NCBI GenBank assembly: GCA_910574195.1
Contig: CAJTBF010000017.1
Span: 1-64,000 of the forward strand
From: Lachnospiraceae bacterium
GTDB lineage: Bacteria; Bacillota; Clostridia; Lachnospirales; Lachnospiraceae
Direction of reading: 5' to 3'
Length of the DNA: 64,000 nt
The notes under the pieces are model-generated. The model had not been told where the DNA came from and did not search any database. It worked only from the letters and a program-made list of their open reading frames with translations. Every line of letters starts with the position of its first letter. Position 1 is the first letter of the stretch. Below are positions 35,304 to 44,674 of the stretch, one piece after another. The position numbers were made by a program, and so were the translations under genes.

Positions 35304-35401
35304 TCAAAAAACCTTTCTTCTTTTTCGCTTCCCTTCATTTTAGCAGAGATAGTTCCGAATATCCAGTGTTACACGGTATTCTATATTCTCCTTTTTTCAC
35401 A

Positions 35402-35430
35402 TTGACATTTACATACCAATGTTTTATGAT
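35402..35430 (+). promoter_or_regulatory. Promoter of the DAHP synthase-aroB pair
   Basis: TTGACA, 17 bp, TATGAT, about 100 bp before the start. The rest of the 296-bp gap to glpK shows no other clear structure. Confidence 0.75.
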
Positions 35431-35527
35431 AATTATGCCTTTTACACTTTAAACAAATAAAATTTTACTGTGCGAAGTCAAAACGCATTCTATTTTTGAA
35501 ACGAGATTGTCTGGGAGGAAACACATT

Positions 35528-36541
35528 ATGATTGTTGTATTAAAACCACGTACCACCGAGGAAAATATCGCCCGTGTGGAACACATGATCAGGGAGCGGG
35601 GCCTGGATACCCATACCATCCGGGGAGAAGACCTTACCATTATCGGCTGTATCGGAGATACCACCGCCGTTGATCCAAAATTATTTGAAGTGGATTCTTC
35701 GGTAGAGCGCGTCATGCATGTGCAGGAACCCTACAAACTTGCCAACCGCGCCTTTCATCCGGAAGACTCTGTGATCGATGTCTCCGGTGTAAAAATCGGA
35801 GGCGCCCATCTGGCGCTCATTGCCGGTCCCTGCTCTGTAGAATCTTTTGACCAGGTACTGGAAATCGCCAGAGCTGCAAAAACTTCCGGAGCTAATCTGC
35901 TTCGCGGAGGCGCTTTCAAACCCAGAACCAGCCCCTACTCATTCCAGGGATTGGGAGTGGAAGGACTTGAGATCCTCTGTGCCGTCAAAAAAGAGGTCGG
36001 TCTTCCCATTGTCACAGAACTAATGTCGCCGGATCATCTGGAACTGTTCGACGAGAAAGTGGACCTTATCCAAATCGGCGCCAGAAATATGCAGAATTTT
36101 GATCTTCTGAAACAACTGGGCAGACTGAAAAAACCGATTCTTTTAAAACGGGGACTAAACGCTACCTATGAAGAATGGATTATGTCTGCCGAATATATCA
36201 TGGCAGCCGGAAATGAACATGTGATTCTCTGCGAACGTGGAATCCGCACTTTCGAATCTTATACCCGGAACACTCTGGATCTGCAAAGTATTCCGGTATT
36301 GCGGCACAAGACGCACCTTCCCGTCATCGTCGATCCCAGCCATGCAGGCGGAAAATGGTGGCTGGTGGAACCCATGGCAAAAGCCGCCATCGCCGCCGGG
36401 GCAGACGGACTGATGGTAGAGGTCCACAATAACCCGGAATGTGCACTCTGCGACGGAGCGCAATCTTTAAAACCCGCCAAATATGATGCACTTTTAAAAG
36501 AAATTCGTCAGATTGCAGAAGTCATCGGAAAAAAAATGTAA
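35528..36541 (+). CDS. aroF: 3-deoxy-7-phosphoheptulonate synthase (type I-beta)
   Basis: 337 residues from ATG 35528 (TGGGAGGAAACACATT). It condenses phosphoenolpyruvate and erythrose-4-phosphate, the first shikimate step. An N-terminal ferredoxin-like regulatory domain (MIVVLKPRTTEENIARVEHM) precedes the barrel with AGPCSVES, LRGGAFKPRTSPYSFQG, KRG and DPSHAGGK motifs. It is the first gene of a two-gene unit with aroB, 76 bp apart. Confidence 0.96.
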   Translation: MIVVLKPRTTEENIARVEHMIRERGLDTHTIRGEDLTIIGCIGDTTAVDPKLFEVDSSVERVMHVQEPYKLANRAFHPEDSVIDVSGVKIGGAHLALIAGPCSVESFDQVLEIARAAKTSGANLLRGGAFKPRTSPYSFQGLGVEGLEILCAVKKEVGLPIVTELMSPDHLELFDEKVDLIQIGARNMQNFDLLKQLGRLKKPILLKRGLNATYEEWIMSAEYIMAAGNEHVILCERGIRTFESYTRNTLDLQSIPVLRHKTHLPVIVDPSHAGGKWWLVEPMAKAAIAAGADGLMVEVHNNPECALCDGAQSLKPAKYDALLKEIRQIAEVIGKKM

Positions 36542-36617
36542 AGAAAATGTAATCAGACACGCCCCTCACAGAGATTGCAATGTCCTGGGAGATTTCAAAG
36601 CCCAGAGGAGGATACCC

Positions 36618-37685
36618 ATGAAATTAACTGTAAATCTAAAAGAAAACAGCTATCCCATCTACATGGAACCGGGGATTTTAAAAAAGGCGGACGCCTATAT
36701 TTCTCAGGTCTTTACCGGCAGGCGGATTCTGATCATTTCGGATGATCATCTGGATACTCTGTACGGGAGTAAGCTTCGAAAAACCCTGTCTTCCTGCCCG
36801 GAAGCCTATGAATGTCACTCTCTGGTACTCCCGCACGGAGAGCCCACTAAAAATTTTCAGACTTTGCCGAAGATTTATACCGCCATGCTGGAAGCCGGCA
36901 TCACACGGAGCGATCTGGTGATCGCACTGGGCGGCGGTGTGATCGGTGATCTGGCCGGTTTTGCCGCCGCCAGCTTCCTGCGCGGAGTCAGGCTGGTTCA
37001 GATTCCTACTTCTCTTTTGGCGCAGGTCGATTCCTCCGTTGGGGGGAAAACGGCCGTTGATCTGCCCCAGGGTAAGAATCTGGTGGGAGCCTTCTACCAC
37101 CCGAAAATGGTTCTGATCGATCCCAACGTCCTGGATACTTTGCCAGAACATTTTATCCGCGACGGGATGGGCGAAATCATCAAATACGGTTGCATCAAGG
37201 ATGCCTCCCTTTTTGAAACTCTGGGAAAGTACCGTTCGTTCACAGAACTGAAACCAGAGTTGACCTCTGTCATTTACCGCTGCGTGGACATCAAACGAAG
37301 CGTGGTGGAAAAGGACCAGTTTGATACCGGAGAACGTATGCTCCTGAATTTTGGACATACGCTTGCCCATACGATCGAACAGTATCACCATTATGAGAAG
37401 GAAAGCCATGGAGAAGCAGTTGCCATCGGCATGTATCAAATCACCCGCATGGCGGAAGAACAGGGGCTGACTCCCGCCGGATGTGCAGAATCCATCAAGA
37501 CCCTGCTGGATACTTACGGACTTCCCTGCACCTGCGGACTTCCTCTTCCTGAACTGACAACCGCCATCACACGGGACAAAAAAAACCTGAATAATCACCT
37601 GAATGTCGTTTTACTGCGTCGGATCGGGGAGAGCTATGTATACCCGACCAGTACCGAATTCTTCCGGAAAGATCTGCTTTTGTAA
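36618..37685 (+). CDS. aroB: 3-dehydroquinate synthase
   Basis: 355 residues from ATG 36618 (CAGAGGAGGATACCC); upstream in-frame sequence lies in the previous gene. It converts DAHP to 3-dehydroquinate with NAD and a divalent metal. Visible motifs: LPHGEPTKN, ALGGGVIGDLAGFAAASFLR, QIPTSLLAQVDSSVGGKTAV, metal-ligand Glu in GMGEIIKYG and His in LNFGHTLAHTIEQ and ESHGEAVAIGM. Confidence 0.96.
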   Translation: MKLTVNLKENSYPIYMEPGILKKADAYISQVFTGRRILIISDDHLDTLYGSKLRKTLSSCPEAYECHSLVLPHGEPTKNFQTLPKIYTAMLEAGITRSDLVIALGGGVIGDLAGFAAASFLRGVRLVQIPTSLLAQVDSSVGGKTAVDLPQGKNLVGAFYHPKMVLIDPNVLDTLPEHFIRDGMGEIIKYGCIKDASLFETLGKYRSFTELKPELTSVIYRCVDIKRSVVEKDQFDTGERMLLNFGHTLAHTIEQYHHYEKESHGEAVAIGMYQITRMAEEQGLTPAGCAESIKTLLDTYGLPCTCGLPLPELTTAITRDKKNLNNHLNVVLLRRIGESYVYPTSTEFFRKDLLL

Positions 37686-37699
37686 GGCATAAGGATATG

Positions 37700-38590
37700 T
37701 TATCTTCTTCGATATTCCCTGGGCGTGCAGTGCATCTGCCTTTGAAATACTTTCCCAAAATAGCTGCTGGAACGAAAGCCGCATTTCCCGGCGATTTCCA
37801 CAACCTTATCGGATGTATTTTTCAGCAGACTGCACGCCGCCTGTATCCGGTATTCCTGCAGATAGGTGAAAGGCGTAATGCCAAGCCCTTCCTGAAAACT
37901 GCGCAGACATTCCCGTTCGCTTATATGCGCCGCATTGGCAATCTCTTTCAAAGAAATCGAATCTCCATAGAATTCCTGCATATATAACAGCATCTCTTTC
38001 AGACGCATCTCCTTTGATACCGAGTATAGCGCTTCCACTTCCGTATCCTCCTTTACCAAATCCGACAAATCAAGCCAAAGCTCTGACATTAGATTTCTTG
38101 CCCTCATCTCATATCCTGATGATTTTTCTACCTCACACGCAGAAAGACCGGACAGCCGGTCCAAAATTTTCTTATGCGCATTTACTCCTTTGTCCAGTTG
38201 AAAGAAAGAATGCGCACGATTCTGCAAAAACGGCCGGATATACTTTTGATCCAGAAGACTGCCCGGTTCTGCCAGAAAGTTCCTGCGAAACATATGTACC
38301 TCATACATACACTCCTCTGTGGGGATAGCCAATGCCGCCCGATGCAGGATATTACTGTTGACAAAAGCCCCGCTGCCTTCCGCAATTCTTGCATTTCCCT
38401 GCGGCGTTTCATAATTTACAACTCCATAGCGGACAAGTACAAGTTCCAATTCTTCATGCCAATGCCAGGGCGCAACGAGTGTTTTACCTGCCCTTGTATA
38501 AATCTGCCGCATAATATACGGGTATTCCGCTTTCATTTCAAATATTTCTTCCTGCTTATTTCCTGTAATTTGAATTTCTTCCGGACGCAT
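37700..38590 (-). CDS. AraC-family transcription regulator
   Basis: 296 residues. An N-terminal cupin sensor domain is seen (HWHEELELVLVRYGVVNYET, residues about 40-110) and a C-terminal double HTH (LKEIANAAHISERECLRSFQ ... VVEIAGKCGFRSSSYFGKVF then QRQMHCTPREYRRR). The ligand is unknown. It is convergent with aroB (14 bp apart) and divergent from a small unknown gene. Control of the neighbouring shikimate genes is possible, but neighbour position is the only hint. Confidence 0.88.
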   Translation of the reverse strand: MRPEEIQITGNKQEEIFEMKAEYPYIMRQIYTRAGKTLVAPWHWHEELELVLVRYGVVNYETPQGNARIAEGSGAFVNSNILHRAALAIPTEECMYEVHMFRRNFLAEPGSLLDQKYIRPFLQNRAHSFFQLDKGVNAHKKILDRLSGLSACEVEKSSGYEMRARNLMSELWLDLSDLVKEDTEVEALYSVSKEMRLKEMLLYMQEFYGDSISLKEIANAAHISERECLRSFQEGLGITPFTYLQEYRIQAACSLLKNTSDKVVEIAGKCGFRSSSYFGKVFQRQMHCTPREYRRR

Positions 38591-38744
38591 ACAAAACCTC
38601 CTGTTTTAAAAGCATGTGCTTTTGGCGATATTATACCATAATTCTGGCATTATATACATATATCTCTTCTGTCCTATTCCATATAATAATAGATAGAACA
38701 AATCATTTCCACTTTTTCGCCGCTTCAATAACAGGAGGTGCCTT

Positions 38745-38981
38745 ATGAAATTTGAATTGTTTGAAATGCTCCGCTATATTGACACACATCTCTTATCGGA
38801 CGGCACAAGCTGTCCGCCCGTGCAAAGCGCATCAGAAACAGAATGCCCGGATAAGGATACAAAAGAGAAAAAAGAGTTTTATGATCTTCTTCCACAAATG
38901 ACACCCTCCGACCTATTTCAGCTTTATCTGCATCTCCGTCAGGAAGAATCTTCCGCACAAAAACGAAAGCCCACCTTTTAA
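38745..38981 (+). CDS. Small uncharacterised protein
   Basis: 78 residues: MKFELFEMLRYIDTHLLSDG, an acidic and Cys-containing middle, then FYDLLPQMTPSDLFQLYLHL and a basic tail. The ATG follows a near-perfect ACAGGAGGTGCCTT, and TATAAT with spacing for a promoter lies at about 38683-38688, so it is likely a real gene. No family is recognised. It lies between the AraC gene (divergent) and aroD (convergent). Confidence 0.6.
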   Translation: MKFELFEMLRYIDTHLLSDGTSCPPVQSASETECPDKDTKEKKEFYDLLPQMTPSDLFQLYLHLRQEESSAQKRKPTF

Positions 38982-39078
38982 AATCCCGATGCTCTCACGG
39001 CCGCCGTTAAATGAACATACCGGCTCATTTTCCAGGCTGCAGCCATTCATAATAAATGTACACAACTTTTTTCATTTT

Positions 39079-39840
39079 CTATACGTTTTTATGAAGCAAT
39101 CTCAATATCGTATGCAGATCTGACACTTCCACCTGTCCCGGCGCAGATCCTTTTCCCACCGCGCCAAATGTCAACGCAGAACCAAATACCTCTCCACAAA
39201 GCCGGCTGATCACACCCTCCCCTGCCATAGACATGGTAATGACCGGACAAGTTGCATATTCCCTTGCCATTTCCTCCGTTGCTGCCAACAGTATCAGCAC
39301 ATCCTTTTTACTCTGCGGCATTACTGCAATCTTTACAATATCTGCTCCCAGATCCTGCATGTAACATAACCTGCGTATGATCTCCTCCTGTGGCGGTGTT
39401 TTTCCAAACTCATGATTAGAAACTACTGTTTTTACCCCAAAACTCTGTACTTCCTGAATGACTCTTTTGATCGTCCCCGTTCCCATAAATGCTTCCACAT
39501 CCACAAGATCCGCATTTCCCGACTCCGCCACCGCAAGATTGAGCGCTGCATAATCCTCGATTTCCAGAAACTTTTCCCCACCTTCCCCGGAAGTACGAAA
39601 CGTAAATAGAAGAGGCCGCTCCTCCAACACGCTGCGAAGCTCCACAAGTACCTCCTGTACTTTTTCTACATCCGTCGCCTGTGCAAACCAATCTGCACGC
39701 CATTCCACAATATCTACGGGAAGTGACAAAAGATGCTTTGCTTCCGTCACAATCTCCGCCTTTGTCTCTCCGACAATCGGTGCACAAATTTTGGGAATTC
39801 CTTCCCCAATCGTCACATTTCTCACTACAACCGGCTTCAT
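39079..39840 (-). CDS. aroD: Type I 3-dehydroquinate dehydratase
   Basis: 253 residues from ATG 39840 (CAGGAGGAAGAGTCA). It removes water from 3-dehydroquinate through a Schiff base. Catalytic His143 (VVSNHEFGKTP) and Lys170 (DIVKIAVMPQSKKD) are both present at the standard numbering of the Salmonella-type enzyme. It is divergent from aroE, with a 258-bp shared upstream region. Confidence 0.95.
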   Translation of the reverse strand: MKPVVVRNVTIGEGIPKICAPIVGETKAEIVTEAKHLLSLPVDIVEWRADWFAQATDVEKVQEVLVELRSVLEERPLLFTFRTSGEGGEKFLEIEDYAALNLAVAESGNADLVDVEAFMGTGTIKRVIQEVQSFGVKTVVSNHEFGKTPPQEEIIRRLCYMQDLGADIVKIAVMPQSKKDVLILLAATEEMAREYATCPVITMSMAGEGVISRLCGEVFGSALTFGAVGKGSAPGQVEVSDLHTILRLLHKNV

Positions 39841-39994
39841 TGACTCTTCCTCCTGACCACATATCTCCAAAATCACATGTTACTACGATAGCAGTCGGAA
39901 CAAAGAATGTCAAGCGGGACAAAAGCCAGTCTATTCTCCCCGTTCCTCCTGGTCCATTTCCAGGAAATGTATGGAAAAATCTTTTCAATATATA

Positions 39995-40023
39995 TTGACA
40001 AATTTACTTTTTCACTTTAAAGT
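39995..40023 (+). promoter_or_regulatory. Probable aroE promoter
   Basis: TTGACA, 17 bp, TAAAGT. The -10 lies within the palindrome ACTTTAAAGT, which could be a regulator site. Confidence 0.45.
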
Positions 40024-40098
40024 TTAGAAGTATGGAATAACCGAAAGATGGAATGACATATAGAACGCATAACGATTATAGAAAAAGGAGTGAATCAC

Positions 40099-40965
40099 AT
40101 GAGACAGATTACAGGACATACCGGACTCACCGGACTCTTAGGCAGTCCGGTCGCGCATAGCATTTCTCCCATGATGCATAACGAAGCATTTTCCCAGCTT
40201 GGGCTGGATTATGTCTATTTGGCATTTGATGTCGGCACAGATCATCTGGAAACTGCAGTGGACGGTCTTCGCGCTCTTCATGTCAAAGGCTTCAACCTGA
40301 CGATGCCTGACAAGAACCTGATGTGCCGCCTTTGTGATAAATTATCCCCGGCAGCAGAAATCATCGGCGCCGTTAATACCGTTGTAAACGACAATGGAAT
40401 TCTGACCGGATACACCACCGATGGCGCCGGATATATGCATGCTGCAAAAGACGCCGGGCATGATCTGACCGGAAAGAAGATGACTTTGCTGGGGGCCGGA
40501 GGCGCCGCAACCTCCATTCTGGTGCAGGCTGCTCTGGACGGATTAGCGGAAATCTCTGTATTCAGCATACACGACGAATTCTATCCACGAGCGGAAAAGA
40601 CCGTTTCTGATCTGAACGCGCGCACCCATTGCAAGGTACGTCTGTACGATTTCGAGGACGAATCTGTTCTTCGCCGGGAGATTGCCGATAGTTTTCTTCT
40701 GACGAATGCGACTTCCGTCGGCATGGCCCCGCACACCGAACGTTCCATCATTACGGATCCATCCCTGTTCCATAAAGGACTGGTCGTATCGGACGTAATC
40801 TATAATCCGGAGGAAACACTGCTTTTAAAACTGGCCAGACAGGCTGGCTGCGCAACTTTCAACGGACTATATATGCTGTTGTATCAGGGCGCGGAAGCCT
40901 TCCGCCTTTGGACCGGACAGGACATGCCGGTTCCGGTCATCAAAGAAAAATATTTCAGGCGCTGA
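40099..40965 (+). CDS. aroE: Shikimate dehydrogenase
   Basis: 288 residues from ATG 40099 (AAAAAGGAGTGAATCAC). It reduces 3-dehydroshikimate with NADP(H) or NAD(H). The substrate-binding start LLGSPVAHSISPMMHNEAFS, catalytic Lys72 in FNLTMPDKNLM (a variant of NVTIPHK), TDGAGYM with the partner Asp, and the nucleotide loop LLGAGGAATSI are present. The NLTMPDK variant occurs in a YdiB-like or catabolic subgroup, so the preferred cofactor and substrate could differ from biosynthetic AroE. Confidence 0.93.
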   Translation: MRQITGHTGLTGLLGSPVAHSISPMMHNEAFSQLGLDYVYLAFDVGTDHLETAVDGLRALHVKGFNLTMPDKNLMCRLCDKLSPAAEIIGAVNTVVNDNGILTGYTTDGAGYMHAAKDAGHDLTGKKMTLLGAGGAATSILVQAALDGLAEISVFSIHDEFYPRAEKTVSDLNARTHCKVRLYDFEDESVLRREIADSFLLTNATSVGMAPHTERSIITDPSLFHKGLVVSDVIYNPEETLLLKLARQAGCATFNGLYMLLYQGAEAFRLWTGQDMPVPVIKEKYFRR

Positions 40966-40997
40966 TTGTTCTGACACGACATATGACGACACCAAAA

Positions 40998-41034
40998 AGG
41001 AGCTGCGGACCGGTCTTTCTCCGCAGCAGCTCCT
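40998..41034 (+). terminator. Bidirectional-type terminator between aroE and the acetyltransferase gene
   Basis: AGGAGCTGCGGA pairs with TCCGCAGCAGCTCCT (one bulge); followed by CTTTTA on the plus strand and preceded by AAAA. The genes on both sides converge on it. Confidence 0.75.
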
Positions 41035-41077
41035 CTTTTATTCTGCTGATTTCTCCGCCAAAAAACAACGAATTTCT

Positions 41078-41578
41078 TTACACTTCAATATAATAAAGAC
41101 AAATATCCCCGTACGATCCATTCTTTAATCGGAATCCTCCCGGAACGGTACCGATCTGATGAAAACCGATCCTCTCATACAAATGTCTGGCATGTACATT
41201 ATCCGCTACCACCGCGTTGAACTGCAGAATCCGAAATCCAATCTCGTGAGCCTGTCTGATACAGTCCAATACCAGCCCTTCTCCGATATGAAATCCTCTG
41301 TTCCCAGAACGTACCGCGTAACTTGCGTTACAGATGTGTCCGCATCTCCCTATATGATTGGGGTGCAGAATATACAAACCCAAAATTGCGCCCGTCTCGG
41401 AATTCTCTGCCACACCACAGTAATTTTGCCCGGTAAAAAATGTCTCCCCAGTGGCTTCCGTTAATGTTTCCTCCTGGGGAAATGCAACGCCTTCTTCTAC
41501 CACCTCGTTCCAAATCTCCACCATCTCCGGAATGTCCTCTTTTCTGTACCCCCTGATTTTGATCTGCCCTGTTTCCAT
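41078..41578 (-). CDS. GNAT-family N-acetyltransferase
   Basis: 166 residues: IKIRGYRKEDIPEMVEIWNE at the start, then a SYAVRSGNRGFHIGEGLVLD stretch holding the acetyl-CoA loop and the final NVHARHLYERIGFHQIGTVP segment. It acetylates an amine on an unknown small molecule or protein. It stands alone, convergent with aroE. Confidence 0.85.
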   Translation of the reverse strand: METGQIKIRGYRKEDIPEMVEIWNEVVEEGVAFPQEETLTEATGETFFTGQNYCGVAENSETGAILGLYILHPNHIGRCGHICNASYAVRSGNRGFHIGEGLVLDCIRQAHEIGFRILQFNAVVADNVHARHLYERIGFHQIGTVPGGFRLKNGSYGDICLYYIEV

Positions 41579-41843
41579 TCTTTCTCATTCCTTCCTATCC
41601 TGCCGTATTCCTGGAATCTCTCTTATCCTACATTATCCTGCGCTTTATCTCTGGAAACCACCTGCAATCGGCTCCCTTTGTTGATTACATAACCGTCTGT
41701 TTCTCCTTATCATCATACCATATACCTACAATTTTTCACATACTCTTTCTCTATTCCGAATACACTATACCAAAACACAGGAAGCGTTTCTGTTCGCAAT
41801 GTATTCTAAGTACCAGCAACAGGAACCTACAAGGAACTTGCCT

Positions 41844-42737
41844 ATGCGTACATTTTTTTCTAAAATCTCTTCCTGCCATAAAGCACATTTTCCCAAAACT
41901 CCGTCCTCGGAACAAACTCGTTTCTTTTTCCGCATCGGAAAACTGGCTCTGCTTTTCACCGCGGCATTCTTTCTTGGCCGCACAATTGCCAGTATCCAGG
42001 AGTCCATTTCCCTGGAATCCACCTCGCAGGATACCCGCATTGCACAGGCAGAAGGAAACTGGGGCTTAAGTTTCCCAGAAGAAGGCAAACCTCCGGTGGG
42101 CAATGCCAGCGCAGAAGAACTACGTCAATATAACGCTTATTATGCCGACACAACAAAAGAAAAAGTTTTGTATCTGACATTTGACGCCGGTTTTGAAAAC
42201 GGAAATACACCGGCCATTCTGGACGCCCTGAAAAAACACAAAGCTCCCGCTACCTTTTTCGTCGTAGGAACTTACATTGAAACCAATCCCGAACTGATTC
42301 AACGAATGCTTCAAGAAGGACATCTGATCGGCAATCATACATACCATCACCCGGATATGTCACAAATCGCCTCCCAGGATTCTTTTCAAAAAGAATTGCA
42401 GGACGTGGAAACAGCTTATCAGAATGTTACCGGAAAACAAATGGTAAAATTGTATCGTCCGCCCCAGGGAAAATACAGCGAAAGTAATCTCCAGATGGCG
42501 CACGACCTTGGCTATCAGACCTTCTTCTGGAGTCTCGCCTATGTAGACTGGTACGAAAACAACCAGCCTACAAAAGACGAAGCCTTTGAAAAACTGCTGG
42601 GACGAATCCATCCAGGCGCCATCGTCCTGCTTCACAGCACGTCCAAAACCAATGCCGCCATTTTGGATGAACTTCTGACCAAATGGGAAGAAATGGGATA
42701 TACCTTCCGTTCCCTGGATCAGATTGATGCAAAGTGA
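41844..42737 (+). CDS. Polysaccharide deacetylase (PdaA-like, membrane anchored)
   Basis: 297 residues from ATG 41844, chosen because AAGGAACTTGCC precedes it; an in-frame ATG at 41799 has no site. One membrane span (LALLFTAAFFLGRTIA) anchors an extracellular NodB domain. Motif 1 is TFDAGFENGNT (PdaA-type rather than TFDDG), motif 2 HTYHHP, motif 3 RPPQGKYS, and a late LLHSTSKTN. It likely deacetylates peptidoglycan N-acetylmuramic acid or a similar sugar, as in spore cortex formation; substrate inferred. Confidence 0.9.
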   Translation: MRTFFSKISSCHKAHFPKTPSSEQTRFFFRIGKLALLFTAAFFLGRTIASIQESISLESTSQDTRIAQAEGNWGLSFPEEGKPPVGNASAEELRQYNAYYADTTKEKVLYLTFDAGFENGNTPAILDALKKHKAPATFFVVGTYIETNPELIQRMLQEGHLIGNHTYHHPDMSQIASQDSFQKELQDVETAYQNVTGKQMVKLYRPPQGKYSESNLQMAHDLGYQTFFWSLAYVDWYENNQPTKDEAFEKLLGRIHPGAIVLLHSTSKTNAAILDELLTKWEEMGYTFRSLDQIDAK

Positions 42738-42773
42738 AGTAACAGCCAATCCCTTCCGTCCTCACGCTCCTGT

Positions 42774-44672
42774 TCAGGCGATCGCATTTCCCGTATACAA
42801 CTGATAATATTTTCCCCGTTCCTCCAAAAGCTGTGCGTGCGTTCCACGCTCAATAATCCGGCCCTGTTCCAGAACCATAATGCAATCGGAATTCTTTACT
42901 GTTGATAAACGATGCGCGATCACAAATGTGGTCCGCCCTTTCATCAGCCGGTCCATGCCTTCCTGCACGATCCGCTCCGTCCTCGTATCAATCGAACTGG
43001 TGGCTTCATCCAGAATCAAGACCGGCGGATCGGCAATAGCTGCCCGGGCGATGGCCAGAAGCTGCCGCTGTCCCTGACTTAAGTTCGCGCCATCCCCGGT
43101 CAGCATGGTTTCGTACCCATTGGGCAATCGGCGGATAAATCCGTCTGCATTGGCCAGTTTCGCTGCCGCCACCACTTCTTCCTCCGTGGCGTCCAGCTTT
43201 CCAAACCGGATATTCTCCCGCACGGTTCCTGTAAACAAATGAGTATCCTGCAGCACAATCCCCAGGGAGCGGCGCAGATCTTCCTTTCGAATTTTATTTA
43301 CGTTGATCCCGTCGTACCGGATTTTCCCGTCCTGAATATCGTAAAAGCGATTGATCAAATTGGTGATCGTCGTCTTTCCTGCGCCTGTGGAACCGACAAA
43401 CGCGATCTTCTGTCCCGGTTCTGCAAATAATTTCACATCGTGCAATACCATTTTCTCATCGGTATATCCAAAATCCACACCGTCAAAGACCACGTCTCCC
43501 TTCAATTCCTTATAATCCACGGAACCGTCTGCCTGATGGGTATGTTTCCAGGCCCATCTTCCGGTTCTTTGCGCGCTCTCTTTCAGTTCTCCGTCCTCTT
43601 CTCTCACATGTACCAGCGTCACATACCCGTTGTCTGCCTCCGGCTCTTCATCCAGCAGCCGGAAAATCCGTTCCGCTCCTGCCATCGCCATCACGATGGC
43701 ATTGAACTGCTGGCTGACCTGATTAATCGGCATACTGAAACTTTTATTGAAGGTCAGAAAACTGGCCAGCCCGCCCAATGTAAAGCCGCCCACATGGCGC
43801 AGCGCCAGCACGCCTCCCACCATGGCGCAGATTACATAACTGATATTCCCAAGCTGGGCGTTGATCGGTCCCAGAAAGTTGGCGAACGTATTAGCACGGT
43901 CTGCGCTGACAAACAGGGCGTCGTTCCATTCCCGGAACTGTTCCTCTGTTTCTTCCTCATGACAGAAAACCTTGACTACCTTCTGTCCTTTCATCATTTC
44001 CTCAATGTATCCGTTTACCCTGCCCAGGTTAATCTGCTGTTCTACAAAATATTTTCCGCTTCGCCCCGCAGACATTTTTGTACAGACCAACATCACCGCT
44101 ACCATCACCAACGTTACCGCCGTCAGCGGGATATTCAAAAACAACATACTAAAAAAAACGCTGATGATTGTAAACGTACTGTTGATGATCTGCGGAATAC
44201 TCTGGCTGATCATCTGCCGCAGGGTATCAATATCATTGGTATAGATGGACATGATATCCCCATGGGCATGGGTATCAAAATACTTGATCGGCAGCTTCTC
44301 CATATGCGCAAACAATTCATTCCGCAGATTTCGAAGCGTTCCCTGGGTGACATACACCATGATCCGGTTATATAAATAAGTGGATACAATTCCCACTCCA
44401 TAAAATATGGCAACCCGGCCTATGGCCCTGGCCAGAGGCGTAAAATCCGGGGTGTCCGTCAGCAAAAAAGGAGTAATATAATCATCAATCAGATTCCTGG
44501 TAAACAGGGTTCCCTGTACATTGGCAATCACGCCGATAAAAATACATAAAAATACAAGCACACAAGGAAACAGGTAATCCCGGAACACATACTTCATCAG
44601 ACGAGCCAGCAGCTTCCCGGGATTCTTCACCTGCTGCTTTGGTCCCCGCACGGTTCTCATTGGTCCTGGCAT
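42774..44672 (-). CDS. ABC exporter, fused permease-ATPase (second subunit)
   Basis: 632 residues: six membrane spans (about 40-330), then an ATPase domain with Walker A GSTGAGKTT, Q-loop LQDTHLFTG, signature LSQGQRQLLAIARA, Walker B LILDEATSSID and the H-loop IAHRLS. It is paired with the next gene upstream (2 bp apart), so the two half-transporters probably form a heterodimeric multidrug or peptide exporter of the LmrCD/BmrCD type. Regulation is by the MarR gene at the start of the operon. Confidence 0.93.
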   Translation of the reverse strand: MPGPMRTVRGPKQQVKNPGKLLARLMKYVFRDYLFPCVLVFLCIFIGVIANVQGTLFTRNLIDDYITPFLLTDTPDFTPLARAIGRVAIFYGVGIVSTYLYNRIMVYVTQGTLRNLRNELFAHMEKLPIKYFDTHAHGDIMSIYTNDIDTLRQMISQSIPQIINSTFTIISVFFSMLFLNIPLTAVTLVMVAVMLVCTKMSAGRSGKYFVEQQINLGRVNGYIEEMMKGQKVVKVFCHEEETEEQFREWNDALFVSADRANTFANFLGPINAQLGNISYVICAMVGGVLALRHVGGFTLGGLASFLTFNKSFSMPINQVSQQFNAIVMAMAGAERIFRLLDEEPEADNGYVTLVHVREEDGELKESAQRTGRWAWKHTHQADGSVDYKELKGDVVFDGVDFGYTDEKMVLHDVKLFAEPGQKIAFVGSTGAGKTTITNLINRFYDIQDGKIRYDGINVNKIRKEDLRRSLGIVLQDTHLFTGTVRENIRFGKLDATEEEVVAAAKLANADGFIRRLPNGYETMLTGDGANLSQGQRQLLAIARAAIADPPVLILDEATSSIDTRTERIVQEGMDRLMKGRTTFVIAHRLSTVKNSDCIMVLEQGRIIERGTHAQLLEERGKYYQLYTGNAIA

Positions 44673-44674
44673 GT

